This document shows positions 1 to 8,195 of a DNA stretch of 32,729 nt, in pieces (the first letter of the stretch is position 1; every line of letters starts with the position of its first letter). Origin of the DNA: Gammaproteobacteria bacterium. Its GTDB lineage: Bacteria > Pseudomonadota > Gammaproteobacteria > Pseudomonadales > Azotimanducaceae. The translations under genes and the position numbers were made by a program. The notes under the pieces are model-generated. The model had not been told where the DNA came from, searched no databases, and was given only the letters and a program-made list of their open reading frames with translations. The stretch spans positions 1 to 32,729 of the forward strand of contig PCCE01000067.1 of the NCBI GenBank assembly GCA_002731575.1, in the 5' to 3' direction.

Positions 1-2649
1 GTTGCCGTCGTCGCGTAAGCGGTGCAGTACCTCAAGCAACTGGGCAATGTCATGGAAGTGAAGGCCGGTGGTAGGCTCATCCAAAATGTACAGGGTAGAG
101 CCGGTATCTCGTTTCGATAGTTCCCGAGACAGCTTGATGCGTTGCGCCTCGCCGCCAGAAAGCGTGGTCGCAGATTGACCCAAGCGAATGTAGGACAGGC
201 CCACGTCCTTCAGTGTTTCCAGTTTGCGAGCCAACATGGGCACGGCGGCAAAAAATTCCGCCGCGTCTTCAACGGTGAGGTCTAGCACCTCATTGATGTT
301 CTTACCCTTGTAACGGACATCCAGTGTTTCGCGGTTATAACGTTTACCGCTACAGGTGTCGCACGGCACATAGACATCTGGCAGAAAGTGCATTTCCACC
401 TTAATCAGACCGTCGCCCTGACAGGCCTCGCAGCGGCCACCCTTGACGTTAAAACTGAATCTACCGGGCTTGTAGCCCCGTGCGCGAGCTTCCGGTACTT
501 GGGCGAACAGCTCGCGTATTGGCGTAAATAGGCCAGTGTAGGTGGCAGGGTTAGAGCGCGGTGTGCGTCCGATGGGACTCTGGTCTATGTCCACCACTTT
601 GTCTAAGTGCTGCAAGCCATCGACGGCCTCATAGGGCCTCGGCTTGAGCGTCGTCGCCTTGTTCAGAACCGTCGCGGTAATCGGGTACAGGGTGTGATTA
701 ATCAGAGTCGACTTGCCGGAGCCAGAAACGCCGGTTACACAGGTGAGTAAGCCACAAGGAATGCTCAGTGACACATCTTCCAAATTGTTGCCGCTGGCCC
801 CAGTTAGCGTCAGCATCTTGTCAGCGTTTGGTGGGTTTCGCTTGCTCGGCACCGCGATTTTTTTCGCTCCACTCAAATACTGGCCAGTGACGGATTTTTT
901 GTTCTTGAGGATGTCTTCATAGCCGCCCGCCGCCACAACCTTGCCGCCATGTACCCCTGCGCCGGGTCCAATATCTACAAGGTAGTCGGCCTTCCGCATG
1001 GCCTCTTCATCGTGCTCAACCACAACCACGGTATTCCCCAAGTCCCGCAGGTGCTCTAGCGTTTTCAGCAGTCTTTCGTTGTCGCGCTGATGCAGGCCAA
1101 TAGAAGGCTCGTCCAAAATATACATAACACCCACCAGACCAGCGCCGATCTGACTCGCCAGACGTATGCGCTGCGCCTCACCGCCAGATAGCGTCTCTGC
1201 GCTGCGGTCGAGGGTCAGATAGTTCAAGCCAACGTCCACCAAGAATTGCAGTCGCGCCTTAATTTCTTTCAGAATTTTTTCCGCAATGGTGGCGCGCTGC
1301 CCCTGCATTTTGAGCTTGTTGAAGTGCTCTAGGGTCTGGGAAATCGACTGATGGGTAATATCCGGCAGATTTGAAGCACCAACAAATACATGACGCGATT
1401 CCTCGCGCAGCCGTGTTCCGGCACAGGAAGGACAGTCGGTGACGCGCATAAATTTTTGCAGGTTCTCACGCACCATGGACGACTCTGTTTCATGAAAGCG
1501 CCGCGCCATATTGGGCAGTACGCCCTCGAAGCGATGGGTGCGCTTAATAATGTCGCCGCGGTCGTTTACATAGCTGAAGTCAATCCGCTGTCGACCGCTG
1601 CCGTTGAGAATCACCTCGCGGTGCTTCTTGCTGAGTTTCTTAAAGGGCAGCTCAACATCAAATTCGTAATGCTCGGCAATGGAGTTGAGCATATGAAAGT
1701 AGTAGACGTTGCGCCGATCCCAGCCCCTGATCGCTCCTTCGGCCAGTGTCAGTTCGTCATCGGCAACCACTAGATCAGGATCAAAAAATTGCGTAACACC
1801 CAAGCCATCGCAGCCGGTGCAGGCCCCAGCGGGGTTGTTGAAAGAGAACATTCTCGGTTCCAGTTCAGCAATAGAGTAGCCACAGGTTGGGCAAGCAAAG
1901 CGGGCGGAGAAAATGCTTGCGGGCATATCCTCATCGTCCATATCCACTACCTGAGCCACGCCATCGGACAGATTGAGCGCGGTTTCAAAACTTTCTGCGA
2001 GGCGTTGGGCGATATCGTCTTTTACCCGTACCCGGTCAACTACAGCCTCAATGGTATGTTTTTTGTTCTTATCCAGTGCCGGGGCATCATCAAGATCTAC
2101 CACCAACCCATTAATGCGTGCGCGCACGAAGCCATTGCCAATAAGCTCCTGAAAAACATGCAGGTGTTCACCCTTGCGTTCATTCACGACCGGCGCCAGT
2201 ACCATAATGCGTTGGTCAGGCATATTTTCGATCACTTGGTCGACCATCTGGCTCACCGTTTGCGCGTCCAGCGGCAAATCGTGAGTAGGGCAGCGGGGCT
2301 CACCCACCCGGGCAAATAGCAGGCGCAGGTAGTCGTAAATTTCGGTAATTGTACCAACCGTCGAGCGTGGATTGTGCGAAGTTGACTTCTGCTCAATGGA
2401 TATTGCCGGTGACAGGCCCTCTATCAAATCGACATCGGGCTTTTCCATCATGGATAGAAACTGGCGCGCATAGGCAGACAGTGACTCCACGTAGCGGCGT
2501 TGCCCCTCGGCGTAAAGCGTGTCAAAGGCTAGCGAGGATTTTCCCGAACCGGAGAGGCCGGTAATGATGACCAACTTGTCCCTGGGAATGTCTAAATCGA
2601 TGTTTTTAAGGTTATGGGTGCGGGCACCGCGGACAGCAATGGTATCCAA
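1..2649 (-). CDS. uvrA: UvrA, excinuclease ABC subunit A (partial, C-terminus beyond the window)
   Basis: DNA damage recognition ATPase of nucleotide excision repair; it works as a dimer and loads UvrB. Reading the minus strand gives 883 codons of a roughly 940-950 residue family, so about 60-70 C-terminal residues lie before base 1. Visible are the N-terminal [17 protein letters not shown], Walker A GLSGSGKS at about residues 31-38, the first zinc-binding region with CPTCGYS and CTGCDGLG, a second zinc module with CEACQGDG and CDTCSG, a second Walker [10 protein letters not shown] near residue 640, and the ABC signature [11 protein letters not shown] near 827. The start is a TTG at 2649-2647: an in-frame stop lies seven codons upstream with no ATG or GTG between, and the Shine-Dalgarno is weak. 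It is divergent from ssb, a common pairing, but I see no LexA box between them. Confidence 0.97.
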   Translation of the reverse strand, partial: MDTIAVRGARTHNLKNIDLDIPRDKLVIITGLSGSGKSSLAFDTLYAEGQRRYVESLSAYARQFLSMMEKPDVDLIEGLSPAISIEQKSTSHNPRSTVGTITEIYDYLRLLFARVGEPRCPTHDLPLDAQTVSQMVDQVIENMPDQRIMVLAPVVNERKGEHLHVFQELIGNGFVRARINGLVVDLDDAPALDKNKKHTIEAVVDRVRVKDDIAQRLAESFETALNLSDGVAQVVDMDDEDMPASIFSARFACPTCGYSIAELEPRMFSFNNPAGACTGCDGLGVTQFFDPDLVVADDELTLAEGAIRGWDRRNVYYFHMLNSIAEHYEFDVELPFKKLSKKHREVILNGSGRQRIDFSYVNDRGDIIKRTHRFEGVLPNMARRFHETESSMVRENLQKFMRVTDCPSCAGTRLREESRHVFVGASNLPDITHQSISQTLEHFNKLKMQGQRATIAEKILKEIKARLQFLVDVGLNYLTLDRSAETLSGGEAQRIRLASQIGAGLVGVMYILDEPSIGLHQRDNERLLKTLEHLRDLGNTVVVVEHDEEAMRKADYLVDIGPGAGVHGGKVVAAGGYEDILKNKKSVTGQYLSGAKKIAVPSKRNPPNADKMLTLTGASGNNLEDVSLSIPCGLLTCVTGVSGSGKSTLINHTLYPITATVLNKATTLKPRPYEAVDGLQHLDKVVDIDQSPIGRTPRSNPATYTGLFTPIRELFAQVPEARARGYKPGRFSFNVKGGRCEACQGDGLIKVEMHFLPDVYVPCDTCSGKRYNRETLDVRYKGKNINEVLDLTVEDAAEFFAAVPMLARKLETLKDVGLSYIRLGQSATTLSGGEAQRIKLSRELSKRDTGSTLYILDEPTTGLHFHDIAQLLEVLHRLRDDGN

Positions 2650-2785
2650 GGTGTAAATACTCGTGGCAAATTAAGGAAGGCAACATAACTTGATCCCGCC
2701 AATGCAGCAAGGAAACCGGGTCTTTGTAGGCAAGACACAAGTAATAATTGGCAGATTGCTCACCGCAGTTTGAGTATTTTTCTCA

Positions 2786-2814
2786 TTGGGTGGTGTGTGG
2801 GTTTACACTACACT
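2786..2814 (+). promoter_or_regulatory. candidate sigma-70 promoter of ssb
   Basis: TTGGGT at 2786-2791 and TACACT at 2809-2814 are separated by 17 bases and lie 30 bases upstream of the ssb ATG. The -10 matches four of six consensus bases. This is a motif call only; no transcript start is known. Confidence 0.35.
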
Positions 2815-2844
2815 AAAGCAACGACTACTTTTTCGGAGATAGGA

Positions 2845-3360
2845 ATGGCGCGAGGCATCAACAAAGTCATGCTGATTGGCAATTTAGGCCGCGACCCAGA
2901 GACCCGCTATGCACAAAACGGCAGTGCGGTAACCCGCTTTAGTATCGCCACATCTGAAAGCTGGAGAGACCGCACCAGTGGTGAGCAGCAAGAGCGCACG
3001 GAATGGCACAATGTGGTCTGTTTTGCGCGGTTAGCTGAAATTGCTGGCGAGTATCTGCGCAAAGGCTCCAAGGTATATATCGAAGGCAGCTTGCGCACCT
3101 CAAGTTGGGACGGCAACAACGGTGAAAAAAAATACCGTACCGAGATTAACGCCCGCGAACTGCAAATGCTCGACAGCCGCGGCAGCATGGGCGACGGCGG
3201 ATTTGGCGGCGGCGCTGCAGCAGGAGGCGCTGCAGCAGGAGGCGGTCAGAACGACGGTTACACCAGTGCGCCTAGTGGTTTTGATGCCCCAGCGGCTCCC
3301 GCACCGGCAGCCAGCGCCAGCTTATCCGACGATGACTTTGAGGACGATATCCCCTTCTAG
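2845..3360 (+). CDS. ssb: SSB, single-stranded DNA-binding protein
   Basis: Binds single-stranded DNA as a tetramer during replication, recombination and repair, and recruits partners through its acidic tip. The 171-residue product has the OB fold from [19 protein letters not shown] through about residue 110, a glycine/alanine-rich linker, and the canonical C-terminal tip [11 protein letters not shown] start at ATG 2845 because a purine-rich Shine-Dalgarno (GGAGATAGGA) directly precedes it and the family begins at MARG; an in-frame start at 2770 would add 25 unrelated residues. The linker contains a perfect 15-nt tandem duplication at 3211-3240. The gene is divergent from uvrA and convergent with uppP; I see no convincing terminator at 3361-3454. 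Confidence 0.97.
   Translation: MARGINKVMLIGNLGRDPETRYAQNGSAVTRFSIATSESWRDRTSGEQQERTEWHNVVCFARLAEIAGEYLRKGSKVYIEGSLRTSSWDGNNGEKKYRTEINARELQMLDSRGSMGDGGFGGGAAAGGAAAGGGQNDGYTSAPSGFDAPAAPAPAASASLSDDDFEDDIPF
3211..3240 (+). repeat. 15-nt perfect tandem duplication inside ssb
   Basis: The unit ggcgctgcagcagga occurs twice head to tail. It is in frame and lengthens the Gly/Ala linker between OB fold and acidic tip by five residues (GAAAG repeated). Slippage in a linker would be tolerated. Confidence 0.9.
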
Positions 3361-3454
3361 GCCTGCGGTTTAGTCAGCCTAAGCTGGAGCCGGTCGAATA
3401 TCCGATCAGGGTCTTTAAACAAAACCTTTTAACAAGGTCTCTCAGCGGCGGATG

Positions 3455-4285
3455 CTAGAGGCCGATAAGTAGAAACAGCCCTGCCCCTAGCAGCAGGCGG
3501 TAGATCACATACGGGGTCATTCCGAAGCGGTCGAGCAAGCGGATAAAAAAATGGATGCTGACGTAGGCGCTGATAAAGGCAAGTAAGGCCCCGATGCAAA
3601 TCGGCGCAATGGCTACCGTGCTTTTGTCCTGCAGCAAATCCATGGTCAACAGCAACTGTGCCCCAGCAATTGCGGGAATAGACAACAAAAACGAAAATCG
3701 CGCAGCGCTTACCCGACTTAAACCAATAAACAGAGCGACCGTTATGGTAATGCCAGAGCGCGAGGTGCCAGGAATCAGCGCAATCGTCTGAGCAAGGCCA
3801 ATCCACATAGCGTCTGCCCACAGCACCGTGCTGCGGCTGCCGCGCTGGCGGTCAGCTATCCACAGGGCAGCGGCAAACAGCATCGTCGTGGTAGCAATCA
3901 CTGGCAGAGTGCGCAGCTGGGCCTCGACAAAGTCTTTTGCAGTAAAGCCCACGACTATCACCGGCAACGTGGCCACTGCGAGCTTCAGTAACAGATCCAA
4001 ATGCTCTTCGTAATCTGCAGTGCGCTGCATTAGTGGCAACATACCCACCGAACTGATAAGTCCCGGTGCGTGAGTGAGTGCGGTCAGTATTAGTTGCAAA
4101 TCACGGCGAAAGTAAACCAGCACGGCGAGTAACGTACCAAAGTGTACGGCCACATCGAAGGCAAGTCCCTGATCCGGCCAGCTAGAAAGCTGGGCAGGCA
4201 GCACCAAATGCGCAGAACTGGATATGGGCAAGAATTCTGTCAGACCCTGAATCAGGCTCAGTACGACAACTTGTATCCAATCCAT
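3455..4285 (-). CDS. uppP: UppP, undecaprenyl-diphosphatase
   Basis: Integral membrane phosphatase that recycles undecaprenyl pyrophosphate to the monophosphate carrier needed for peptidoglycan and other envelope polymers. The 276-residue product matches the BacA/UppP family in length and has both signatures: EFLPISSSAHL near residue 17 and PGTSRSG near 170, within multiple hydrophobic segments. The ATG at 4285 follows an AGGAC-type ribosome site. It is transcribed away from the LON-domain gene and toward ssb. Three tandem 8-nt repeats sit just upstream of the ribosome site. It fits functionally with the wall-synthesis genes further along but is not in their operon. Confidence 0.96.
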   Translation of the reverse strand: MDWIQVVVLSLIQGLTEFLPISSSAHLVLPAQLSSWPDQGLAFDVAVHFGTLLAVLVYFRRDLQLILTALTHAPGLISSVGMLPLMQRTADYEEHLDLLLKLAVATLPVIVVGFTAKDFVEAQLRTLPVIATTTMLFAAALWIADRQRGSRSTVLWADAMWIGLAQTIALIPGTSRSGITITVALFIGLSRVSAARFSFLLSIPAIAGAQLLLTMDLLQDKSTVAIAPICIGALLAFISAYVSIHFFIRLLDRFGMTPYVIYRLLLGAGLFLLIGL

Positions 4286-4301
4286 ACTCAGTCCTAGTAG
4301 C

Positions 4302-4325
4302 GTCAGAGCGTCAGAGCGTCAGAGC
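4302..4325. repeat. three tandem 8-nt repeats upstream of uppP
   Basis: gtcagagc occurs three times without interruption, 17 to 40 bases upstream of the uppP start codon, so it probably lies in the uppP leader. Copy number could vary by slippage; an effect on expression is only inferred. Confidence 0.85.
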
Positions 4326-4507
4326 CTCAAAGCGGCGATCGGCGAGAGCTTACCATCACACCGCGATAAATGACGGCGCAAAAGCAACCGGCGTAGAATG
4401 GCACTCGGACGTTGTGTGAAGCACACCGACAGGGGCGTCGATGCGAGCAAGCCCAAACGCATAGAAAATCGTAAAAAGCGAAAAACAAGCAAGATAAGGA
4501 GCAGCCC

Positions 4508-5128
4508 ATGAGCGAACAGCCTGAGTATGATCTACCCCTCTTTCCGCTGCGCACCGTGCTGTTCCCGGGCGGCATTCTGCCGCTGCGGATCTTCGAGCCT
4601 CGCTACGTTGACATGATTCGATGGTGTATGCGTGAGGCCAAGGGATTTGGTGTGGTGCTGCTGCGTGAAGGTTCAGATGTGTTGGATGGCAATGCTGCTG
4701 ACGAAGCCAAGCGGCAAGGCGCGCACATCTTTGATATTGGCACCGCTGCGCAAATCATTGACTTTGATCAGGCCGATAACGGCTTGCTCGGTATCGTTGC
4801 CCAGGGCGGGGAAAAATTTTCGGTGCAATCCAGCTATGTGGAAACAGATGGCCTAATGCGAGCTCGGGTGCGCAGCCTGCCAGAAGTAGCGCAACCGCTA
4901 CCGCCGGGTTACGAGTCTTTGGTCAGTGTGCTGAAAGACTTGCTTACCCACCCGCTAATTCAAGAGTTAGACCCTCAGGTTGATTTTGAGCAAGACAGCT
5001 CGGTCGGTCATCGGCTAGCCGACCTGTTACCCGTTGCGCCAGAACTCAAGCAATGGCTGCTCGAGATGTCAGATGCTGAGCAGCGTTTGCGAGAGCTGCA
5101 AGACATTATCAAGCAACTCGCCAGCTAG
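4508..5128 (+). CDS. LON substrate-binding domain protein (no protease domain)
   Basis: A 206-residue stand-alone protein of the LON N-terminal substrate-binding domain family (PF02190 type). It opens with YDLPLFPLRTVLFPGGILPLRIFEPRY, the typical beta-rich start of that domain, and GFGVVLLREGS follows. There is no AAA+ ATPase and no Ser-Lys protease region, so it is not a truncated Lon. The biochemical role of these short proteins is not established. The ATG at 4508 has a strong AAGGAG site at 4496-4501. The gene is the first of the long plus-strand run and lies 111 bases before the preferred proA start. Confidence 0.9.
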   Translation: MSEQPEYDLPLFPLRTVLFPGGILPLRIFEPRYVDMIRWCMREAKGFGVVLLREGSDVLDGNAADEAKRQGAHIFDIGTAAQIIDFDQADNGLLGIVAQGGEKFSVQSSYVETDGLMRARVRSLPEVAQPLPPGYESLVSVLKDLLTHPLIQELDPQVDFEQDSSVGHRLADLLPVAPELKQWLLEMSDAEQRLRELQDIIKQLAS

Positions 5129-5203
5129 CTAGGAAGTTGCACAGCAGGCGCACCGCCAGCAAACTTGATGGCATCCAGAAGCAGTATTTTTCCTCAGGCG
5201 CTA

Positions 5204-5233
5204 CTGGGTGCGCTGGGTGAATGTCTCTATAAT
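5204..5233 (+). promoter_or_regulatory. candidate proA promoter with perfect -10 box
   Basis: A perfect TATAAT lies at 5228-5233, only six bases before the preferred proA ATG at 5240. The best -35 is poor (CTGGGT at 5204-5209, 18-base spacer). If used, transcription would start at or beside the ATG, implying a leaderless message; no Shine-Dalgarno is visible in front of that ATG. Confidence 0.35.
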
Positions 5234-5239
5234 GCGACC

Positions 5240-6502
5240 ATGACAAACGATATAGCCGCATACATTGCCGACGTTGGGCGCAACGCGCGCGAAGCCTCGC
5301 GCATCATTGGTAGTGCCACTTCCGCTAGCAAGTCCGAAGCTTTGAAGCGTATTGCCGAAGCCGTGGACGCTGCGCGTGAAAACATTCGCACGGAAAACGC
5401 CAAAGATATGGCCGCCGCTGAGCAAAATGGTATTGATCAACCGCTAATCGACCGCCTGCTGCTGAATGACAAAGGCATCGATCAAATGATCGAAGGCATC
5501 CTGCAGGTCGATGCGCTACGAGATCCGGTAGGCGAGATGAGCGATTTCAGCTACCGTCCGACGGGTATTCAAATTGGCAAGATGCGCGTGCCGTTAGGGG
5601 TTATCGCAATGATTTATGAATCGCGCCCCAACGTCACTGTCGATGCAGCCAGCCTGTCGCTAAAGTCTGGCAACGCCTGCATTTTGCGCGGCGGATCGGA
5701 GGCATTTCATTCTAATCAAGCGATTGCGACTTGCGTCACTCAAGGCTTAGTGGCGGCCTCGCTTCCCGAGGCTACAGTCCAATTGCTTAACACCACAGAC
5801 AGGGCAGCTGTGGGCGAGCTATTAAAGCTGCATCAGTATGTTGACGTTATCGTGCCGCGCGGTGGTAAGGGGCTTATAGAGCGTATTAGCAACGAATCGC
5901 GCATACCTGTCATCAAGCACCTCGATGGCATTTGCCATGTGTATGTCGATGCCGACGCCGACGCCGATATGGCGGTGGCCATAGCCTATAACTCTAAAGT
6001 AGAGAAACTGGCAGTCTGCAACGCCATGGAAACCCTGCTGGTGCACGAAGCTGTTGCCGATTCAGTACTGCGCCCACTGGCCGATCAGTTGGTTCAGGCG
6101 GGTATCGAGCTGCGCGGCTGCGAGCGCGCGCAAGCGGTTGCGCCGATGAATCCGGCAACAGAAGCAGATTGGGGCGAAGAGTATCTTGGCCCCGTATTGT
6201 CAATTCGCATGGTCGATAACATGGCCGCAGCCATAGCGCATATCAATCGCTACGGCTCCCAGCACACGGATGTCATCGTTACCGAGAACTACACCAAGTC
6301 GCGGGCCTTCATTACCCAAGTTGATTCGGCGTCGGTGATGGTCAATGCCTCCACACAGTTTGCGGACGGTTTTGAATATGGCCTTGGGGCCGAGGTTGGT
6401 ATCTCTACGGATAAAATCCACGCCCGCGGACCGGTGGGCCTTGAGGGTCTAACCTCGCAAAAATATGTAGTCTATGGTAATGGAGAGATCCGTCATCGTT
6501 AA
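5240..6502 (+). CDS. proA: ProA, gamma-glutamyl phosphate reductase
   Basis: NADPH-dependent reduction of gamma-glutamyl phosphate to glutamate semialdehyde, the second step of proline synthesis. The 420-residue product from ATG 5240 matches the usual 415-420 residues, with [17 protein letters not shown], the LRGGSEA loop and the catalytic cysteine in [11 protein letters not shown] (Cys260). An in-frame ATG at 5168 would add 24 residues with no family counterpart, so I prefer 5240 although it has no ribosome site. The stretch DADADADM reflects three hexanucleotide gccgac-type units. nadD follows after 30 bases. proB is not in the window. Confidence 0.95.
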   Translation: MTNDIAAYIADVGRNAREASRIIGSATSASKSEALKRIAEAVDAARENIRTENAKDMAAAEQNGIDQPLIDRLLLNDKGIDQMIEGILQVDALRDPVGEMSDFSYRPTGIQIGKMRVPLGVIAMIYESRPNVTVDAASLSLKSGNACILRGGSEAFHSNQAIATCVTQGLVAASLPEATVQLLNTTDRAAVGELLKLHQYVDVIVPRGGKGLIERISNESRIPVIKHLDGICHVYVDADADADMAVAIAYNSKVEKLAVCNAMETLLVHEAVADSVLRPLADQLVQAGIELRGCERAQAVAPMNPATEADWGEEYLGPVLSIRMVDNMAAAIAHINRYGSQHTDVIVTENYTKSRAFITQVDSASVMVNASTQFADGFEYGLGAEVGISTDKIHARGPVGLEGLTSQKYVVYGNGEIRHR

Positions 6503-6532
6503 CGGCCAAGCGCGTTTGCGTCGGGATGGCCT

Positions 6533-7180
6533 ATGAGAATTGGCCTCTACGGTGGCACATTCGATCCGGTACATCTTGGTCATGTTCATGCGGCATTGGC
6601 TGTGCACCAGCACCTTAGCCTTGATCGGGTACATATGATCCTGTCCGCACGCCCAAGCCATCGCCAGCAACCACTTACCACCAATGCCCAACGCTGGGAG
6701 ATGCTGCAATTGGCCTGCAGCCCTCACGACGCACTGGTTGCCGACGATACCGAGCTGCGCCGCGAGGGCAAAAGCTACGCTGTAGAGACCCTGCGCCAAT
6801 TCCGCAAACAGTATGCTGACGATCAGCTGTGCTGGATCATGGGCATGGATTCCTATGTCACGCTAGCCACATGGGAACGATGGCAGTCGCTGCTGTGTTT
6901 TGGGCACTTAGTGGTGCTGCAAAGGCCCGATCACGAGGCGGTTACAGATGCGATGCTGCAGGCCTACGAGGATCGGTACAGGTCTGCATCCTTAGACGAG
7001 GCCAGATTCGGAAAAATTGTTTTACTACCCCTGCCAATGCGCAGCATTGCGGCCTCGCAAATACGTGCGATGCGCGAACAGGGCAGAGACGTTGCAGAGC
7101 TAATCGATCAGCGCGTGTGCTCCTATATCAAACAGCATGAGCTTTATCTAACCCAGGAGGGATCATTTGAAAGCGAGTGA
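6533..7180 (+). CDS. nadD: NadD, nicotinate-nucleotide adenylyltransferase
   Basis: Adenylates nicotinate mononucleotide to deamido-NAD in the cytoplasmic NAD pathway. The 215-residue product begins MRIGLYGGTFDPVHLGH, containing the nucleotidyltransferase (T/H)xGH motif, and ends with the conserved region leading to SQIRAM (the ISxTxxR-like site). The length is normal for the family. It follows proA closely and its last 14 bases overlap the start of rsfS, which indicates translational coupling; the rsfS ribosome site AGGAGG lies inside nadD. Confidence 0.95.
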   Translation: MRIGLYGGTFDPVHLGHVHAALAVHQHLSLDRVHMILSARPSHRQQPLTTNAQRWEMLQLACSPHDALVADDTELRREGKSYAVETLRQFRKQYADDQLCWIMGMDSYVTLATWERWQSLLCFGHLVVLQRPDHEAVTDAMLQAYEDRYRSASLDEARFGKIVLLPLPMRSIAASQIRAMREQGRDVAELIDQRVCSYIKQHELYLTQEGSFESE

Positions 7181-7598
7181 ATTGCGCGACCATATTGTTG
7201 CTGCATTGGAAGACCTAAAAGGCGTCAATATCGTCGTCCTCGATGTCGCTGCCTTAACGCCGATGACCGACTACATGATCATGGTCACGGGTACATCAAA
7301 CCGTCACGTCAAAGCCTTGGTCGATACGGCCAATGAATCGTCTAAGGCCATTGGCCTGCAGCCCTTAGGCATTGAAGGCAGAGAAAGCTATGATTGGGTG
7401 TTGGTCGATTTGGCCGACGTTATCGTGCATGTCATGAGTGAGGAAGCGCGTAGCTTTTACGAGCTCGAGCGCCTCTGGTCCGATCTTGATCAAACCGATG
7501 CCGCTGGCACTGCAATCGTTGAAGCATCGGCGCAAACCACCGAGTCTGATGCAGCGCACGCTGCAGACAATGAAGCAGAACACGAAGCCGGTGGCTGA
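7167..7598 (+). CDS. rsfS: RsfS (YbeB/Iojap), ribosomal silencing factor
   Basis: Binds L14 on the large subunit and blocks subunit joining under starvation. The core is typical, with IVVLDVAALTPMTDYMIMVTGTSNRHVKAL and the later YDWVLVDLADVIVHVM. The start is TTG at 7167, chosen for the strong AGGAGG at 7155-7160 and for homology beginning immediately after. At 143 residues it is longer than the usual 105-115 because of an acidic, low-complexity C-terminal tail rich in Ala, Glu and Asp, which is probably disordered. It overlaps nadD and is followed by rlmH, the usual arrangement. Confidence 0.94.
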   Translation: MKASELRDHIVAALEDLKGVNIVVLDVAALTPMTDYMIMVTGTSNRHVKALVDTANESSKAIGLQPLGIEGRESYDWVLVDLADVIVHVMSEEARSFYELERLWSDLDQTDAAGTAIVEASAQTTESDAAHAADNEAEHEAGG

Positions 7599-7619
7599 TT
7601 TAGGCCCCATCCCGCGCTG

Positions 7620-8084
7620 ATGAAGCTGCGAGTCATCAGTGTTGGCAGCAAATCCCCAGCGTGGATTCGTCAGGGTTTCGATGAATATGCCAAGCGCATG
7701 CCTAAGGAAATGGCGCTGACCTTGATTGAAGTTGCCGCCCCGCGCCACCATCAGGACAGCGCCAAAATTGATGAAGACGAAGCAAAAAAAATAGCCGCGA
7801 AGATTCAGCCCACTGATTGGGTAGTGGCCCTAGACGAGCAGGGCAAGCAGCTCACTAGCCCAGGGCTGGCTAAAGAGCTAGAGGGGTGGCGCGAGTTAGG
7901 TAAGGATGTGGTGCTTGTAATTGGGGGGGCTAATGGCCTGGCGTCAGCGCTCTTACAGCGGGCAGACCAGCGACTCTCTCTTTCGGCGCTGACATTTCCC
8001 CATTATCTGGTCCGAGTGTTAATTTCAGAGGCCCTGTACCGCGCTTGGAGCATCAGTGCGGGACACCCTTATCATCGGCCATGA
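7620..8084 (+). CDS. rlmH: RlmH, 23S rRNA pseudouridine-1915 N3-methyltransferase
   Basis: SPOUT-class methyltransferase that modifies pseudouridine 1915 in helix 69 of 23S rRNA. The 154-residue product has the expected length, MKLRVISVGSKSPAWI at the start, the glycine loop VIGGANGLA and the C-terminal knot region with FPHYLVRVLISEALYRAW and GHPYHRP. The more usual ending is NHPYHRE; the change is mild. It starts 21 bases after the rsfS stop. A gap of 111 bases to mrdA follows, in which I see no clear promoter. Confidence 0.95.
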   Translation: MKLRVISVGSKSPAWIRQGFDEYAKRMPKEMALTLIEVAAPRHHQDSAKIDEDEAKKIAAKIQPTDWVVALDEQGKQLTSPGLAKELEGWRELGKDVVLVIGGANGLASALLQRADQRLSLSALTFPHYLVRVLISEALYRAWSISAGHPYHRP

Positions 8085-8195
8085 TCTCCACGAAAGCTCC
8101 ATTATTTGAGTAAAATCAAAGGTCTATCATGCCTCGCGAAGCACTTGTTGTCTGTGCTATCGGGATAACGGCGGCTGCAAAGGCAAGGAACAGGT

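Noticed and set aside
1390..2319. Plus-strand open frames within uvrA (127 and 176 codons)
   Set aside because: They are shadows of the uvrA frame; the opposite strand encodes continuous UvrA motifs throughout.
3361..3454. Terminator between ssb and uppP
   Set aside because: Only short imperfect repeats are present and no stem followed by a T-run on either strand.
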